From the NCBI GenBank assembly GCA_024226105.1, contig JAAELZ010000297.1, positions 1 through 10,118 of the forward strand: a stretch of DNA of 10,118 bases, given 5' to 3'. Positions within the stretch are counted from its first letter, which is position 1; each line of letters opens with the position of its first letter. The notes beneath the pieces are model-generated. The model was not told where the DNA came from and made no database searches. It saw only the letters and a program-made list of their open reading frames with translations. Source of the DNA: Pseudomonadota bacterium (GTDB taxonomy: Bacteria; Pseudomonadota; Gammaproteobacteria; Arenicellales; Poriferihabitantaceae). A program made the translations under genes and the position numbers. Shown here piece after piece: positions 1-5,930 of this stretch.

Positions 1-450
1 CAGGCGATTTATCAGCAGGGCATTGATACTGGCGATGCGACCTTCGAAACCCGCATTAAAAACTGGGATGAATGGAATGCCGTTACCGCCAGGGCAGCAC
101 GACTGGTTGCAGTAGAAGGTGAGAAAGTGATCGGTTGGGCCAGCCTTAGTGATGTTGCCAGTCGTTGTGTCTATCGTGGTGTAGCGGAAACCTCGGTTTA
201 TGTAAACCCGGATTACCAGGGGCGGGGTGTCGGACGACACCTGTTGCAAGCGTTGATTGATGCTTCAGAAGCTGCGGGTTACTGGACGCTGCTGGCGCGT
301 ATTTTTCCGGAAAATGTGGCGAGCATCGTACTGCATGAAAAACTGGGCTTTGAGTCCATGGGCACGCACATAAAGCTGGGGAAGCTAAACGGGTTCTGGC
401 GCGATGTGCAATTGCTGGAACGCCGAAGTGACGTAATCGGGCAGGATTAA
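1..450 (+). CDS. GNAT-family N-acetyltransferase, phosphinothricin acetyltransferase-like (5' end cut off)
   Basis: Only the last 149 codons are present; the reading frame is open from base 1 and ends at TAA 448-450. The visible start, IYQQGIDTGDATFET, is typical of the phosphinothricin/methionine sulfone acetyltransferase branch of GNAT. The acetyl-CoA binding motif is clear as VNPDYQGRGVGRHLL (Q/R-x-x-G-x-G/A type), and the C-terminal GKLNGFWRDVQLLERR also fits this branch. Members transfer an acetyl group from acetyl-CoA to the amino group of small amino-acid-like substrates in the cytoplasm; the true substrate cannot be read from sequence, and many such genes are annotated by similarity only. 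Probably 15 to 25 residues are missing at the N-terminus. The next gene starts 17 bases downstream on the same strand, so co-transcription is likely. Confidence 0.85.
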   Translation, partial: QAIYQQGIDTGDATFETRIKNWDEWNAVTARAARLVAVEGEKVIGWASLSDVASRCVYRGVAETSVYVNPDYQGRGVGRHLLQALIDASEAAGYWTLLARIFPENVASIVLHEKLGFESMGTHIKLGKLNGFWRDVQLLERRSDVIGQD

Positions 451-467
451 CCTCTTCCTGGTCGTAA

Positions 468-1616
468 ATGCCTGATATACCGCTTTCCCTGTACATACAC
501 TTTCCGTGGTGTGCTAAAAAATGCCCCTATTGTGATTTTAATTCACACGCCCTGTCGGGTGAATTGCCTGAGCAGGCCTATGTGGATGCGCTGATTCAGG
601 ACCTGCAGCAGCAGCTGGAAAAAAATCCGGGCCGGATGATTCAAACGGTTTTCATGGGGGGTGGTACACCCAGCTTGATCACGCCACCTGAGATAAAACG
701 CCTGATGAATGCGCTTCGGGCAAGTGGCCGGCTGACAGAAGGTGCAGAAATCACTCTGGAGGCCAATCCGGGCACTCTCGATGAAACGCATTATGAAGAT
801 TATCTGGCTGCAGGGATAAACCGCCTGTCTATCGGTGTGCAGAGTTTTGATGACGCTCTGCTCAAAGCGGTCGGGCGTATTCATAGTGCTGAACAGGCGC
901 AGTACGCGATAGCGCGCGCCACAAAGGCGGGTTTTGAGCGAATCAATCTGGACTTGATGTATGGCCTGCCCGGCCAGTCAGTAGAGGCTTTGCGCCGGGA
1001 TATCGAGTTGGCCCTATTACAGGGTGTGAACCATTTGTCTGTTTATCAACTCACCATCGAGCCCAATACGCAGTTTGCGGTACACACACCGCCTTTGCCC
1101 GATTCAGACCTTTGCTGGTTGATGCATGAGCAGGCACAGAGCCTGCTGCAAACGGCCGGTTTTGAGCAGTATGAAGTTTCGGCCTATACAAGAAACTCAA
1201 CCTGCCGGCACAATCTGAATTATTGGCAGTTCGGCGATTATCTGGCGATTGGTGCCGGCGCGCACGGTAAGTTAAGTGGTCTCGATGACTTGGGAAATTT
1301 CAGTATCAGGCGTTACTGGAATCATCGTCACCCAAAGGCCTATTTGCAGGCCGCGAAGAGCGGTGAATTTGCAGCGCAGAGCAAAGTGGTTCCTCAAAAG
1401 GAACGTGATTTAGAGTTCCTGATGAATGCCCTGAGGTTGCGATTGGGGTTTAACCTGGCTGGTTATGCTTGTCGTACACAGGGAGCGCCAGAGCCTCTTT
1501 TAACAATGCTCAAGCCATTTTTTGACAAAGGCTGGTTGCAGCATCAGGGAGAAAACATCAGGGCCACGGAAACCGGTTTTCGGTTTCTGGATAGTATTCT
1601 GCTGGAATGTCTTTAA
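468..1616 (+). CDS. hemW: Radical SAM heme chaperone HemW
   Basis: 382 residues, normal length for HemW. The radical SAM cluster motif CxxxCxxC is at C15, C19 and C22, followed by D-F. Oxygen-independent coproporphyrinogen oxidase HemN has an additional cysteine just after this motif, so its absence favours HemW. Other family motifs are GGGTPS (64-69), EANPGT (98-103), SIGVQSF (121-127), NLDLMYGLPGQ (160-170), HNLNYW (248-253) and GAGAHG (262-267), followed by a HemN_C-type domain from about residue 300. HemW binds heme and an Fe-S cluster and is thought to deliver heme to membrane enzymes; older annotations calling it coproporphyrinogen oxidase are usually wrong. The in-frame stop TAA at 465-467 directly precedes ATG 468, so this is the first possible start; no good Shine-Dalgarno is visible. 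Its usual neighbour rdgB is absent. Confidence 0.93.
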   Translation: MPDIPLSLYIHFPWCAKKCPYCDFNSHALSGELPEQAYVDALIQDLQQQLEKNPGRMIQTVFMGGGTPSLITPPEIKRLMNALRASGRLTEGAEITLEANPGTLDETHYEDYLAAGINRLSIGVQSFDDALLKAVGRIHSAEQAQYAIARATKAGFERINLDLMYGLPGQSVEALRRDIELALLQGVNHLSVYQLTIEPNTQFAVHTPPLPDSDLCWLMHEQAQSLLQTAGFEQYEVSAYTRNSTCRHNLNYWQFGDYLAIGAGAHGKLSGLDDLGNFSIRRYWNHRHPKAYLQAAKSGEFAAQSKVVPQKERDLEFLMNALRLRLGFNLAGYACRTQGAPEPLLTMLKPFFDKGWLQHQGENIRATETGFRFLDSILLECL

Positions 1617-1642
1617 CGCAGAAATATTCCTTCTATGACGCG

Positions 1643-1670
1643 GGGTGGATAAGCAAAAGTACATCCACCC
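1643..1670 (+). other. Hairpin between hemW and the slyD-like gene
   Basis: A perfect 8-bp inverted repeat, GGGTGGAT (1643-1650) and ATCCACCC (1663-1670), encloses a 12-base loop, 27 bases after the hemW stop. No run of T follows on either strand, so it is not a standard intrinsic terminator. It could still slow polymerase or protect the 3' end of hemW mRNA. Confidence 0.4.
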
Positions 1671-1715
1671 GGAGAGTCCCGGCGAATATCTTCTCTGGTG
1701 TGTTAGCAGGCACAA

Positions 1716-1721
1716 TACGAT
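1716..1721 (+). promoter_or_regulatory. Possible -10 box for the slyD-like gene
   Basis: TACGAT within AATACGATAAACTCC resembles a sigma-70 -10 element about 50 bases before the start codon. The region 17 bases upstream has no good TTGACA match, so the assignment is weak. Confidence 0.25.
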
Positions 1722-1771
1722 AAACTCCGCCCGTTAATTATTCATTCCAGTTTTTTTAAAAGAGAAAAATC

Positions 1772-2251
1772 ATGCAAATTGAAAAACACACAGCGGTCAG
1801 TATCGATTACGTGTTAAAAGGTGACGACGGCAAGGTCATTGATGAATCAATCGGCGGTCAGTTTAACTTTTTATCAGGTGCGCAAAATATTATCCCGGGC
1901 CTGGAAAACGCGCTACAGGGTAAGGCTGCCGGTGATGAATTTGATGTAACCATTGCGCCGGGCGAAGCTTACGGCGAAGTTGATCCGTCACGTGTGCAAA
2001 CGGTTAAACGCGAAATGTTCCCCGAGGGCGTGGATATCCAGGTCGGTGCCCAGTTTCACGGTGCAAGCCCCGGTGGCGAACCGATCGTGGTGACGGTCGC
2101 TTCGATTGAAGGCGATGATATCGTGATTGATGGCAACCATGCGCTGGCCGGGCAAACGCTGCACTTTGCGGTAAAAATCGTTGAAGTGCGCGCAGCAACA
2201 GAAGACGAGGTTTCTCATGGGCATATCCATGGCGAAGGTTGTAGCCACTAA
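1772..2251 (+). CDS. slyD: FKBP-type peptidyl-prolyl cis-trans isomerase, SlyD-like
   Basis: 159 residues. The FKBP fold is split in the SlyD manner: residues 1-69 carry the strand HTAVSIDYVLKGDDG and IIPGLENAL (40-48) and GEAYGE (64-69); an inserted chaperone (IF) domain spans about 70-125; the fold closes with DGNHALAGQTLHFAVKI (120-136). SlyD proteins speed proline isomerisation, act as cytoplasmic folding chaperones and can bind nickel. The C-terminal tail HGHIHGEGCSH has four histidines and one cysteine, so metal binding is plausible, but it is far shorter than the E. coli SlyD tail. The start ATG has a modest AAGAGA ribosome site about 8 bases upstream. It lies between hemW and hemJ but with gaps of 155 and 174 bases, so it may be its own unit. 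The symbol is by family and could equally be given as an fkpB/slyD-like gene. Confidence 0.9.
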   Translation: MQIEKHTAVSIDYVLKGDDGKVIDESIGGQFNFLSGAQNIIPGLENALQGKAAGDEFDVTIAPGEAYGEVDPSRVQTVKREMFPEGVDIQVGAQFHGASPGGEPIVVTVASIEGDDIVIDGNHALAGQTLHFAVKIVEVRAATEDEVSHGHIHGEGCSH

Positions 2252-2295
2252 CAACATAGCTCATTGTGAGGCGCAAAGCGACGTGACAATCTGTA

Positions 2296-2375
2296 TGCCT
2301 GGTATCTGTTTGGGGTCTGTTTTCATGAACTGCCAGAATAATGCTCATGAAAAGCGCTTCGGAAAATACCAGGCA
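2296..2375. repeat. 80-bp nested perfect inverted repeat upstream of hemJ
   Basis: Outer arms TGCCTGGTAT (2296-2305) and ATACCAGGCA (2366-2375) are perfect 10-bp complements. Inside them TTTTCATGA (2320-2328) and TCATGAAAA (2345-2353) are perfect 9-bp complements. The two arm pairs are separated by 14 and 12 bases, giving a long cruciform or stem with an internal bulge and a 16-base loop. No T run follows, so it is not a normal terminator. It could be a dispersed palindromic element (REP or MITE type) or a structured hemJ leader. Confidence 0.6.
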
Positions 2376-2425
2376 CTTCAAGCATATAGGTTACTTCACT
2401 TTACTCGCAATGAGCAATCCTGGTT

Positions 2426-2848
2426 ATGACGATGCTCTGGATAAAAATTTTCCATCTGTTTGCCGTCATTGCCTGGTTTGCAGGTATTTTCTACCTTCCC
2501 CGCCTGTTCGTATATCATGCCATGACCGAGGACGAAGTCGGCCGGGAGCGTTTTAAGGTCATGGAGCGCAAGTTATTGCGCGGCATCATGACCCCCAGCG
2601 CCATTGTTGCCATTGTGTTGGGCACCTGGTTGTGGCTGGGATATGGGTTTACCGGCGCCTGGTTATATCTCAAGCTGGGGTTGGTCGGCGTATTACTGGT
2701 CTATCACGGCTGGTGCATGAAGGTTGTCAGTGATTTCAGGCAGGACAAAAATGTCCATAGCCATAAGTTCTATCGCTGGATGAACGAATTGCCGGTATTT
2801 TTGCTGCTGGGCATCCTTATCCTGGTGGAACTTAAGCCGTTTATGTAA
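2426..2848 (+). CDS. hemJ: Protoporphyrinogen IX oxidase HemJ
   Basis: 140 residues, the usual HemJ size. It is a small integral membrane protein with four likely membrane helices at about 4-24, 55-75, 79-98 and 121-138. Family signatures are KIFHLFAVIAWFAGIFYLPRLFVYH (given here in parts: conserved H10, then FAG at 18-20 and the LPRLFVYH block ending at H31), conserved lysine K83 in YLKL, YHGW (93-96), and NELP (120-123). HemJ oxidises protoporphyrinogen IX to protoporphyrin IX, the next-to-last step of heme synthesis, in bacteria lacking HemG or HemY. An in-frame TGA at 2411-2413 makes ATG 2426 the first possible start; ATG 2432 is the alternative. No clear Shine-Dalgarno is seen. trmL begins 4 bases after the stop, so the two are very likely co-transcribed. 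CopD-family transporters are distant relatives, but the length and motifs favour HemJ. Confidence 0.9.
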   Translation: MTMLWIKIFHLFAVIAWFAGIFYLPRLFVYHAMTEDEVGRERFKVMERKLLRGIMTPSAIVAIVLGTWLWLGYGFTGAWLYLKLGLVGVLLVYHGWCMKVVSDFRQDKNVHSHKFYRWMNELPVFLLLGILILVELKPFM

Positions 2849-2852
2849 CGAT

Positions 2853-3317
2853 ATGTTTCATATCGTACTGGTTGAGCCACAGATTCCACCAAATACCGGC
2901 AATATCATTCGCCTGTGTGCCAATACCGGCTGTCAGTTACATCTTATCAAGCCACTGGGTTTTGACCTGGGTGAAAAACAGCTGCGCCGCGCGGGCATGG
3001 ATTACGCGGATCTCGCGGCGGTGACGGTATGGGAAAACTGGCAGGCCTTTATTCAGAGTGAAACCGTGACACGCTGGGTGACGCTCTCCACACACCATCA
3101 GCAACACTATGCCGATTTCATTTTTAAGGCAGGCGATGCGCTGGTATTTGGCTCAGAGGGTAAGGGCCTGACAGAAGAAATACGTGAAAGTGAAGACCAG
3201 GCGGCTAAATTAACCCTGCCCATGCAGGCCAACAGCCGCAGCCTGAACCTCTCCAATACGGTGGCTATTGTGGTGTACGAAGCCTGGCGCCAGTGTAACT
3301 TTCTGGGGCAAGCCTGA
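2853..3317 (+). CDS. trmL: tRNA (cytidine(34)-2'-O)-methyltransferase TrmL
   Basis: 154 residues, full length for the short SPOUT methyltransferase TrmL. Motif 1 is PPNTGNIIRLCANTG (12-26), motif 2 is FGSEGKGL (99-106), and motif 3 is NSRSLNLSNTVAIVVYEAWR (127-146), which forms the knotted S-adenosylmethionine site. TrmL methylates the 2'-hydroxyl of wobble base 34 in leucine tRNAs. Motif 2 differs slightly from the common FGPExxGLP form (S for P, and T after GL), but the fold residues are kept. It starts 4 bases after hemJ and has no obvious Shine-Dalgarno, consistent with translational coupling. It faces the pentapeptide gene across only 46 bases, in which I see no convincing terminator. 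Confidence 0.94.
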   Translation: MFHIVLVEPQIPPNTGNIIRLCANTGCQLHLIKPLGFDLGEKQLRRAGMDYADLAAVTVWENWQAFIQSETVTRWVTLSTHHQQHYADFIFKAGDALVFGSEGKGLTEEIRESEDQAAKLTLPMQANSRSLNLSNTVAIVVYEAWRQCNFLGQA

Positions 3318-3363
3318 CCGAACAGGCACCTCTACTCGAAGTGAGTTAGCCTGGCACCTTGCC

Positions 3364-3894
3364 CTACAGGCATTCCCCGACAGACCCTTGCGCGCAAACG
3401 CGGCCGTCCGGCCAGGTAGCCCCGCCAAATTTTGCCTGTATCAGGATGGCTTTTTGCAGGTTGGCACCGAGCAGGTTGGCACCGCTAAGGTCGGCATCCA
3501 GCAGGTTTGCGCTGGACAAATTTGCCATCGTCAGGTTGCTGTCCTGCAAGTTAACCGCATGCAGGTGGGCGCCTGTCAGGTTGGCCAGCATCAGGTTTGC
3601 ACCTTTTAAGTTGGCCAGCTGGAGGATCGAGCCCGACAGGTTGGCTCCTTGCAGGTTGGCACCGTCCAGGCGCATTTGCGTCATCGACGAATCACGCCAG
3701 TCAACCCCGGGGGCCTCCAGGCCAACACGCACCGCCTGGGTACATTGAGCCTCCGGTTCCGGCTTGCACAGGGTGTTTATATTCGGCAGGGAATCGATAT
3801 CGTCCGTCCATCCCAGCGCGGTTTGGGAAACAAATGTGAATATCAAAACAACGGAAGCACTGAAAAGTGCGTGACAACTATTTTTATAGCTCAT
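3364..3894 (-). CDS. Exported pentapeptide-repeat protein
   Basis: 176 residues. The N-terminus has a lysine, a hydrophobic stretch (about 9-22) and a likely signal peptidase site near residues 26-28 (QTALG before WTDD), so the protein should be periplasmic or secreted. From M71 to F156 a hydrophobic residue falls at every fifth position for 18 repeats without a break, in A(N/D)LxG-type pentapeptides such as GANLQGANLS and LANLKGANLM. Such repeats fold into a right-handed four-sided beta helix. Two cysteines precede the repeats (C43, C51) and two follow (C167, C175), which could form capping disulfides. The C-terminal block GATWPDGRVCAQGSVGEC is shared, from memory, with other pentapeptide proteins. 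A strong Shine-Dalgarno AAAGGAGGG ends 8 bases before the ATG. The molecular role is unknown; the DNA-gyrase-protecting relatives are cytoplasmic, so this is unlikely to do that job. Confidence 0.88.
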   Translation of the reverse strand: MSYKNSCHALFSASVVLIFTFVSQTALGWTDDIDSLPNINTLCKPEPEAQCTQAVRVGLEAPGVDWRDSSMTQMRLDGANLQGANLSGSILQLANLKGANLMLANLTGAHLHAVNLQDSNLTMANLSSANLLDADLSGANLLGANLQKAILIQAKFGGATWPDGRVCAQGSVGECL

Positions 3895-3902
3895 CGTGGT
3901 AA

Positions 3903-3911
3903 CCCTCCTTT
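3903..3911 (-). promoter_or_regulatory. Strong ribosome binding site of the pentapeptide-repeat gene
   Basis: On the - strand AAAGGAGGG sits 8 bases before ATG 3894, close to a perfect match to the 16S rRNA 3' end. It is the strongest such site in the window and supports the chosen start and good expression. Confidence 0.85.
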
Positions 3912-3945
3912 GGGTTTGTGAATTCTATGTTTTTATCGTTTCACC

Positions 3946-3977
3946 TAACCCGGACAATTCATGAAATATCCGAGTTA
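3946..3977 (-). promoter_or_regulatory. Inverted repeat upstream of the pentapeptide-repeat gene
   Basis: On the - strand TAACTCGGA (3977-3969) and TCCGGGTTA (3954-3946) pair over 9 bp with one G-U, around a 14-base loop. It lies 51 bases upstream of the start codon. It may be an operator or an mRNA leader hairpin. The rest of the 222-base gap 3895-4116 is AT-rich; a possible TATAAA (- strand, near 3995) and TTGTCC/TAAAAA pair are seen, but no promoter is convincing. Confidence 0.35.
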
Positions 3978-4043
3978 AGCAAAGAAAATGAATTTATACA
4001 AAAGCAAAATTAATCGCGTGATGCTACAAAATTTAGACAACAA

Positions 4044-4062
4044 ACGCCAGAAATAACGGCGT
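4044..4062 (-). terminator. Weak terminator candidate after the flavin-reductase-like gene
   Basis: On the - strand ACGCC and GGCGT form a 5-bp stem around a 9-base loop, followed by TTGTTGTC. The stem is short and the T run is interrupted, so this is only a possibility. It lies 55 bases past the stop codon of the gene ending at 4117. Confidence 0.25.
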
Positions 4063-4116
4063 CTTTGCGCACCGGGTAAAAAACCGAAAATGCTGCCAGT
4101 TGATTTTTCTCAGACT

Positions 4117-4746
4117 TTAGGTTGGTCGTTTGATGCTCAGGTATTCTCCCAGAATTGCATAGTTGCTACCTCCCAGGCGCGCCAGCGGGTCAAGTGCGGC
4201 GACATCGACCAGGGTGCGGCCTTTTTCTTTATCAATTTGTACAATTTCATCCGAGATGTAAGCCGATTTAATCCGGGCGAAAACCAGAGACTGGGGCGCT
4301 TCACCGATCAGGTGTATATGATCCAGTTCACAGGAAAAGGCGATCCTGGTGTCGCTCAGGCGCGGCAGAGCGGAGCCTTCCATCGAGGTAGTTGTAAGCG
4401 AGGAAGCGCATAGTTCAGATTCACCATAGGGCAGGGTAGCGGCGCTCTGGTTCAGGGCTTCGACCTGTTCCGTGCTGGCAATATGAATGACTAGTTCGCC
4501 TGTGCGCTGAATGTTGAGCAGGGTATCTTTGCTGCTGCCATCGGGTTGCAGGCCGATAGAGAGCATTAGCGTCGGTGGGTTTGAGGCCACCGAATTGAAG
4601 TATGAAAAGGGTGCCAGGTTGTAACGATTTTCAGCGCTGCCGGATTCATTTTCAGTCAGCACCCAGGCTATCGGCCGGGGCACGATGGTCTGGGTCATCA
4701 GGTGATAGGCCTGGGGCGCGCTCAGGGCGCTAAAGTCGATGATCAT
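4117..4746 (-). CDS. Flavin reductase-like (FMN-binding split-barrel) protein
   Basis: 209 residues, typical for the DIM6/NTAB flavoprotein group. Diagnostic blocks are RPIAWV (24-29), NLAPFSYFN (43-51), SNPPTLMLSIG (55-65), KDTLLN (73-78) and LDPLARLGGSNYA (185-197), which together form the FMN pocket of the split beta-barrel. Relatives are cytoplasmic oxidoreductases that bind FMN; some supply reduced flavin to monooxygenases, but most in this subgroup have no proven substrate. No signal peptide or membrane segment is seen. It lies in the same direction as argF, starting 87 bases after the argF stop, and the intervening DNA holds a degenerate inverted repeat. No monooxygenase partner is nearby, so its role cannot be inferred from context. 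Confidence 0.87.
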   Translation of the reverse strand: MIIDFSALSAPQAYHLMTQTIVPRPIAWVLTENESGSAENRYNLAPFSYFNSVASNPPTLMLSIGLQPDGSSKDTLLNIQRTGELVIHIASTEQVEALNQSAATLPYGESELCASSLTTTSMEGSALPRLSDTRIAFSCELDHIHLIGEAPQSLVFARIKSAYISDEIVQIDKEKGRTLVDVAALDPLARLGGSNYAILGEYLSIKRPT

Positions 4747-4769
4747 GTTATTAAGGGCGCAAAAACAGG

Positions 4770-4820
4770 TTTAGCCACCAAGTAGACAAATTGTTTTTCT
4801 TCGTGTTCATCGTGGTAAAA
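4770..4820. repeat. Degenerate inverted repeat with CCACxAAG / CTTCGTG arms
   Basis: The left arm TTTAGCCACCAAGTAGAC (4770-4787) and right arm GTGTTCATCGTGGTAAAA (4803-4820) pair at 12 of 18 positions around a 15-base loop. The text resembles the dispersed CCACGAAG-rich palindromes often seen between genes in environmental proteobacteria (from memory). It fills most of the 87-base gap between argF and the flavin-reductase-like gene. Confidence 0.45.
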
Positions 4821-4833
4821 GCGTTTCATAGTG

Positions 4834-5733
4834 TTATTTTATGATCAATAATTCCAGCAATGCCTTTTGTGCGTGCAGGCGATTTTCGGCTTCGTCCCAG
4901 ACCACGCTTTGTTTGCCTTCAAGCACGGCTTCGGAGACTTCATATCCGCGGTAGGCGGGCAGGCAATGCATGAAAATGGCATCGCCTGAAGCGTGTGCCA
5001 TCAATGCGTCATTTACGCAATAGCCGGAAAAAGCGGCTTCTCGTTCCAGCTTTTCATCTTCCTGGCCCATGCTTGCCCAGGTGTCGGTGATGATGCAGCG
5101 GGCCCCGGTGGCGGCCGTTTTCGGGTCATTGCTCAAGGAGATGTAATCCTTACAGGCCTCAATGAGACCAGCATCGGGCTCAAAACCTTCGGGGGTCGCA
5201 ATGTTGAGTTTAAAGTCAAGTAGTCTGGCGGCGTTCATCCAGGAGTGGCACACATTGTTACCATCGCCGATCCAGGCAAAAGTCTGGCCGCTGATTTCAC
5301 CGCGATGTTCGGTAAATGTTTGTAAATCAGCGAGCAACTGGCAGGGGTGATAGCGATCACACAGTGCATTGATGACCGGCACAGACGCATATTCTGCCAT
5401 TCTGCTGACGCGCTGATGGGTGGTGGTGCGCATGACAATGACGTCGACCATGCGCGACAATACGCGGGCAGTATCTCTTATCGGTTCACCGCGTTGAATC
5501 TGGGAATCACCGGGTGATAGAAACATCGCGTAGCCACCTAACTGTGTCATGCCGATATCAAATGAAGTGCGCGTACGCGTAGATGATTTTTCAAACACCA
5601 TTGCCATGGTGTGGTCGCGTAATGTTTTCGGCGCAGATTTCCCCAGTTTCTTGAGTTCTATTGCGCGGGCGATTACACCACGAATCTCATCCGCGGTTAA
5701 ATCCATTAGCGACAGGAAGTGCCTGGTTTTCAT
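4834..5733 (-). CDS. argF: Ornithine carbamoyltransferase ArgF
   Basis: 299 residues from ATG at 5733-5731. ArgF joins carbamoyl phosphate to ornithine, making citrulline in the cytoplasm. Carbamoyl-phosphate motif STRTRTSF is at 51-58; HPCQ (129-132) and the ornithine loop HCLP (256-259) are intact, as is DTWASMGQE (217-225). The frame stays open upstream to an ATG at 5859, which would add 42 residues. I reject that extension because family members begin with a RHFLSL-type sequence right after the start and because the extension reads through a terminator hairpin. The chosen ATG has a weak AGG nine bases upstream. argG is divergent from a start 197 bases away, so two successive arginine-pathway genes share one control region. 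The last residues (LLELLIIK) are a normal end. Confidence 0.95.
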   Translation of the reverse strand: MKTRHFLSLMDLTADEIRGVIARAIELKKLGKSAPKTLRDHTMAMVFEKSSTRTRTSFDIGMTQLGGYAMFLSPGDSQIQRGEPIRDTARVLSRMVDVIVMRTTTHQRVSRMAEYASVPVINALCDRYHPCQLLADLQTFTEHRGEISGQTFAWIGDGNNVCHSWMNAARLLDFKLNIATPEGFEPDAGLIEACKDYISLSNDPKTAATGARCIITDTWASMGQEDEKLEREAAFSGYCVNDALMAHASGDAIFMHCLPAYRGYEVSEAVLEGKQSVVWDEAENRLHAQKALLELLIIK

Positions 5734-5760
5734 CGTAACAAGCCTAAATATAATTATTGC

Positions 5761-5795
5761 AAAATAAAAAAGCACCCGATTACCGCCGGGTGCTT
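5761..5795 (-). terminator. Intrinsic terminator inside the argF leader (candidate attenuator)
   Basis: On the - strand AAGCACCCG (5795-5787) and CGGGTGCTT (5778-5770) form a perfect 9-bp GC-rich stem with an 8-base loop, followed by TTTTATTTT. This is a textbook rho-independent terminator in the direction of argF. It ends only about 28 bases before the argF start codon and lies downstream of the predicted argF promoter. On the + strand the stem is not followed by an immediate T run. It would therefore stop argF transcription unless prevented. Confidence 0.8.
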
Positions 5796-5850
5796 CGACA
5801 AAATTTTTCTGAATACCCTGTTTTTCAGAGTTTGCAGCAGAACCGTGCAT

Positions 5851-5878
5851 TTTATACAAGACAAGGCTTGTAATTCAA
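5851..5878 (-). promoter_or_regulatory. Predicted sigma-70 promoter of argF
   Basis: On the - strand TTGAAT (5878-5873) and TATAAA (5856-5851) are separated by 16 bases, a good fit to -35 and -10 boxes. Transcription would start near 5844 and give a leader of about 110 bases holding the terminator. A weaker alternative is TATATT at 5752-5747, beyond the terminator, but it has a poor -35 and would leave almost no leader. Confidence 0.6.
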
Positions 5879-5880
5879 GC
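5855..5880. promoter_or_regulatory. Overlapping inverted repeats in the argF-argG control region (operator candidate)
   Basis: TACAAG (5855-5860) and CTTGTA (5867-5872) form an 18-bp dyad with a 6-base spacer. The overlapping GCTTG-TAATT-CAAGC (5866-5880) is a second perfect dyad. Both sit on the spacer and -35 of the predicted argF promoter, where a repressor would act. The sequence does not match the E. coli ArgR box well, so the binding protein is unknown. A weak argG promoter (TTGCAG 5832-5837, 15 bases, TATACA 5853-5858) would also be covered in part. Confidence 0.4.
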
Positions 5881-5930
5881 ACGTATTACTTAGCCTCTGC
5901 GGATTAACAATTGATAAATTTGGTACTTCT

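Noticed and set aside
146..496. 116-codon open frame on the - strand
   Set aside because: It is antisense to the acetyltransferase gene, which has clear GNAT motifs.
1643..1670. Intrinsic terminator of hemW
   Set aside because: The stem is good but no T run follows on either strand, so it is listed only as a hairpin.
3268..3609. Open frame on the + strand with a VGxxQV repeat
   Set aside because: It is the antisense image of the pentapeptide repeats and overlaps both trmL and that gene; no independent signal supports it.
3440..3680. Short repeated units such as CAGGTTGGCACC that look like a repeat array or CRISPR
   Set aside because: The 15-base period is the DNA of the pentapeptide codons on the - strand; there are no spacers.
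5734..5859. 42-residue N-terminal extension of ArgF from an upstream ATG at 5859
   Set aside because: Family members start just before the RHFLSL block, the extension reads through the terminator hairpin, and its ATG lies at or before the predicted transcription start.
5800..5860. E. coli-type ArgR box
   Set aside because: TGCAT-TTT-ATACA (near 5846-5858) resembles the half-sites, but the spacing is one base short and each half has mismatches.
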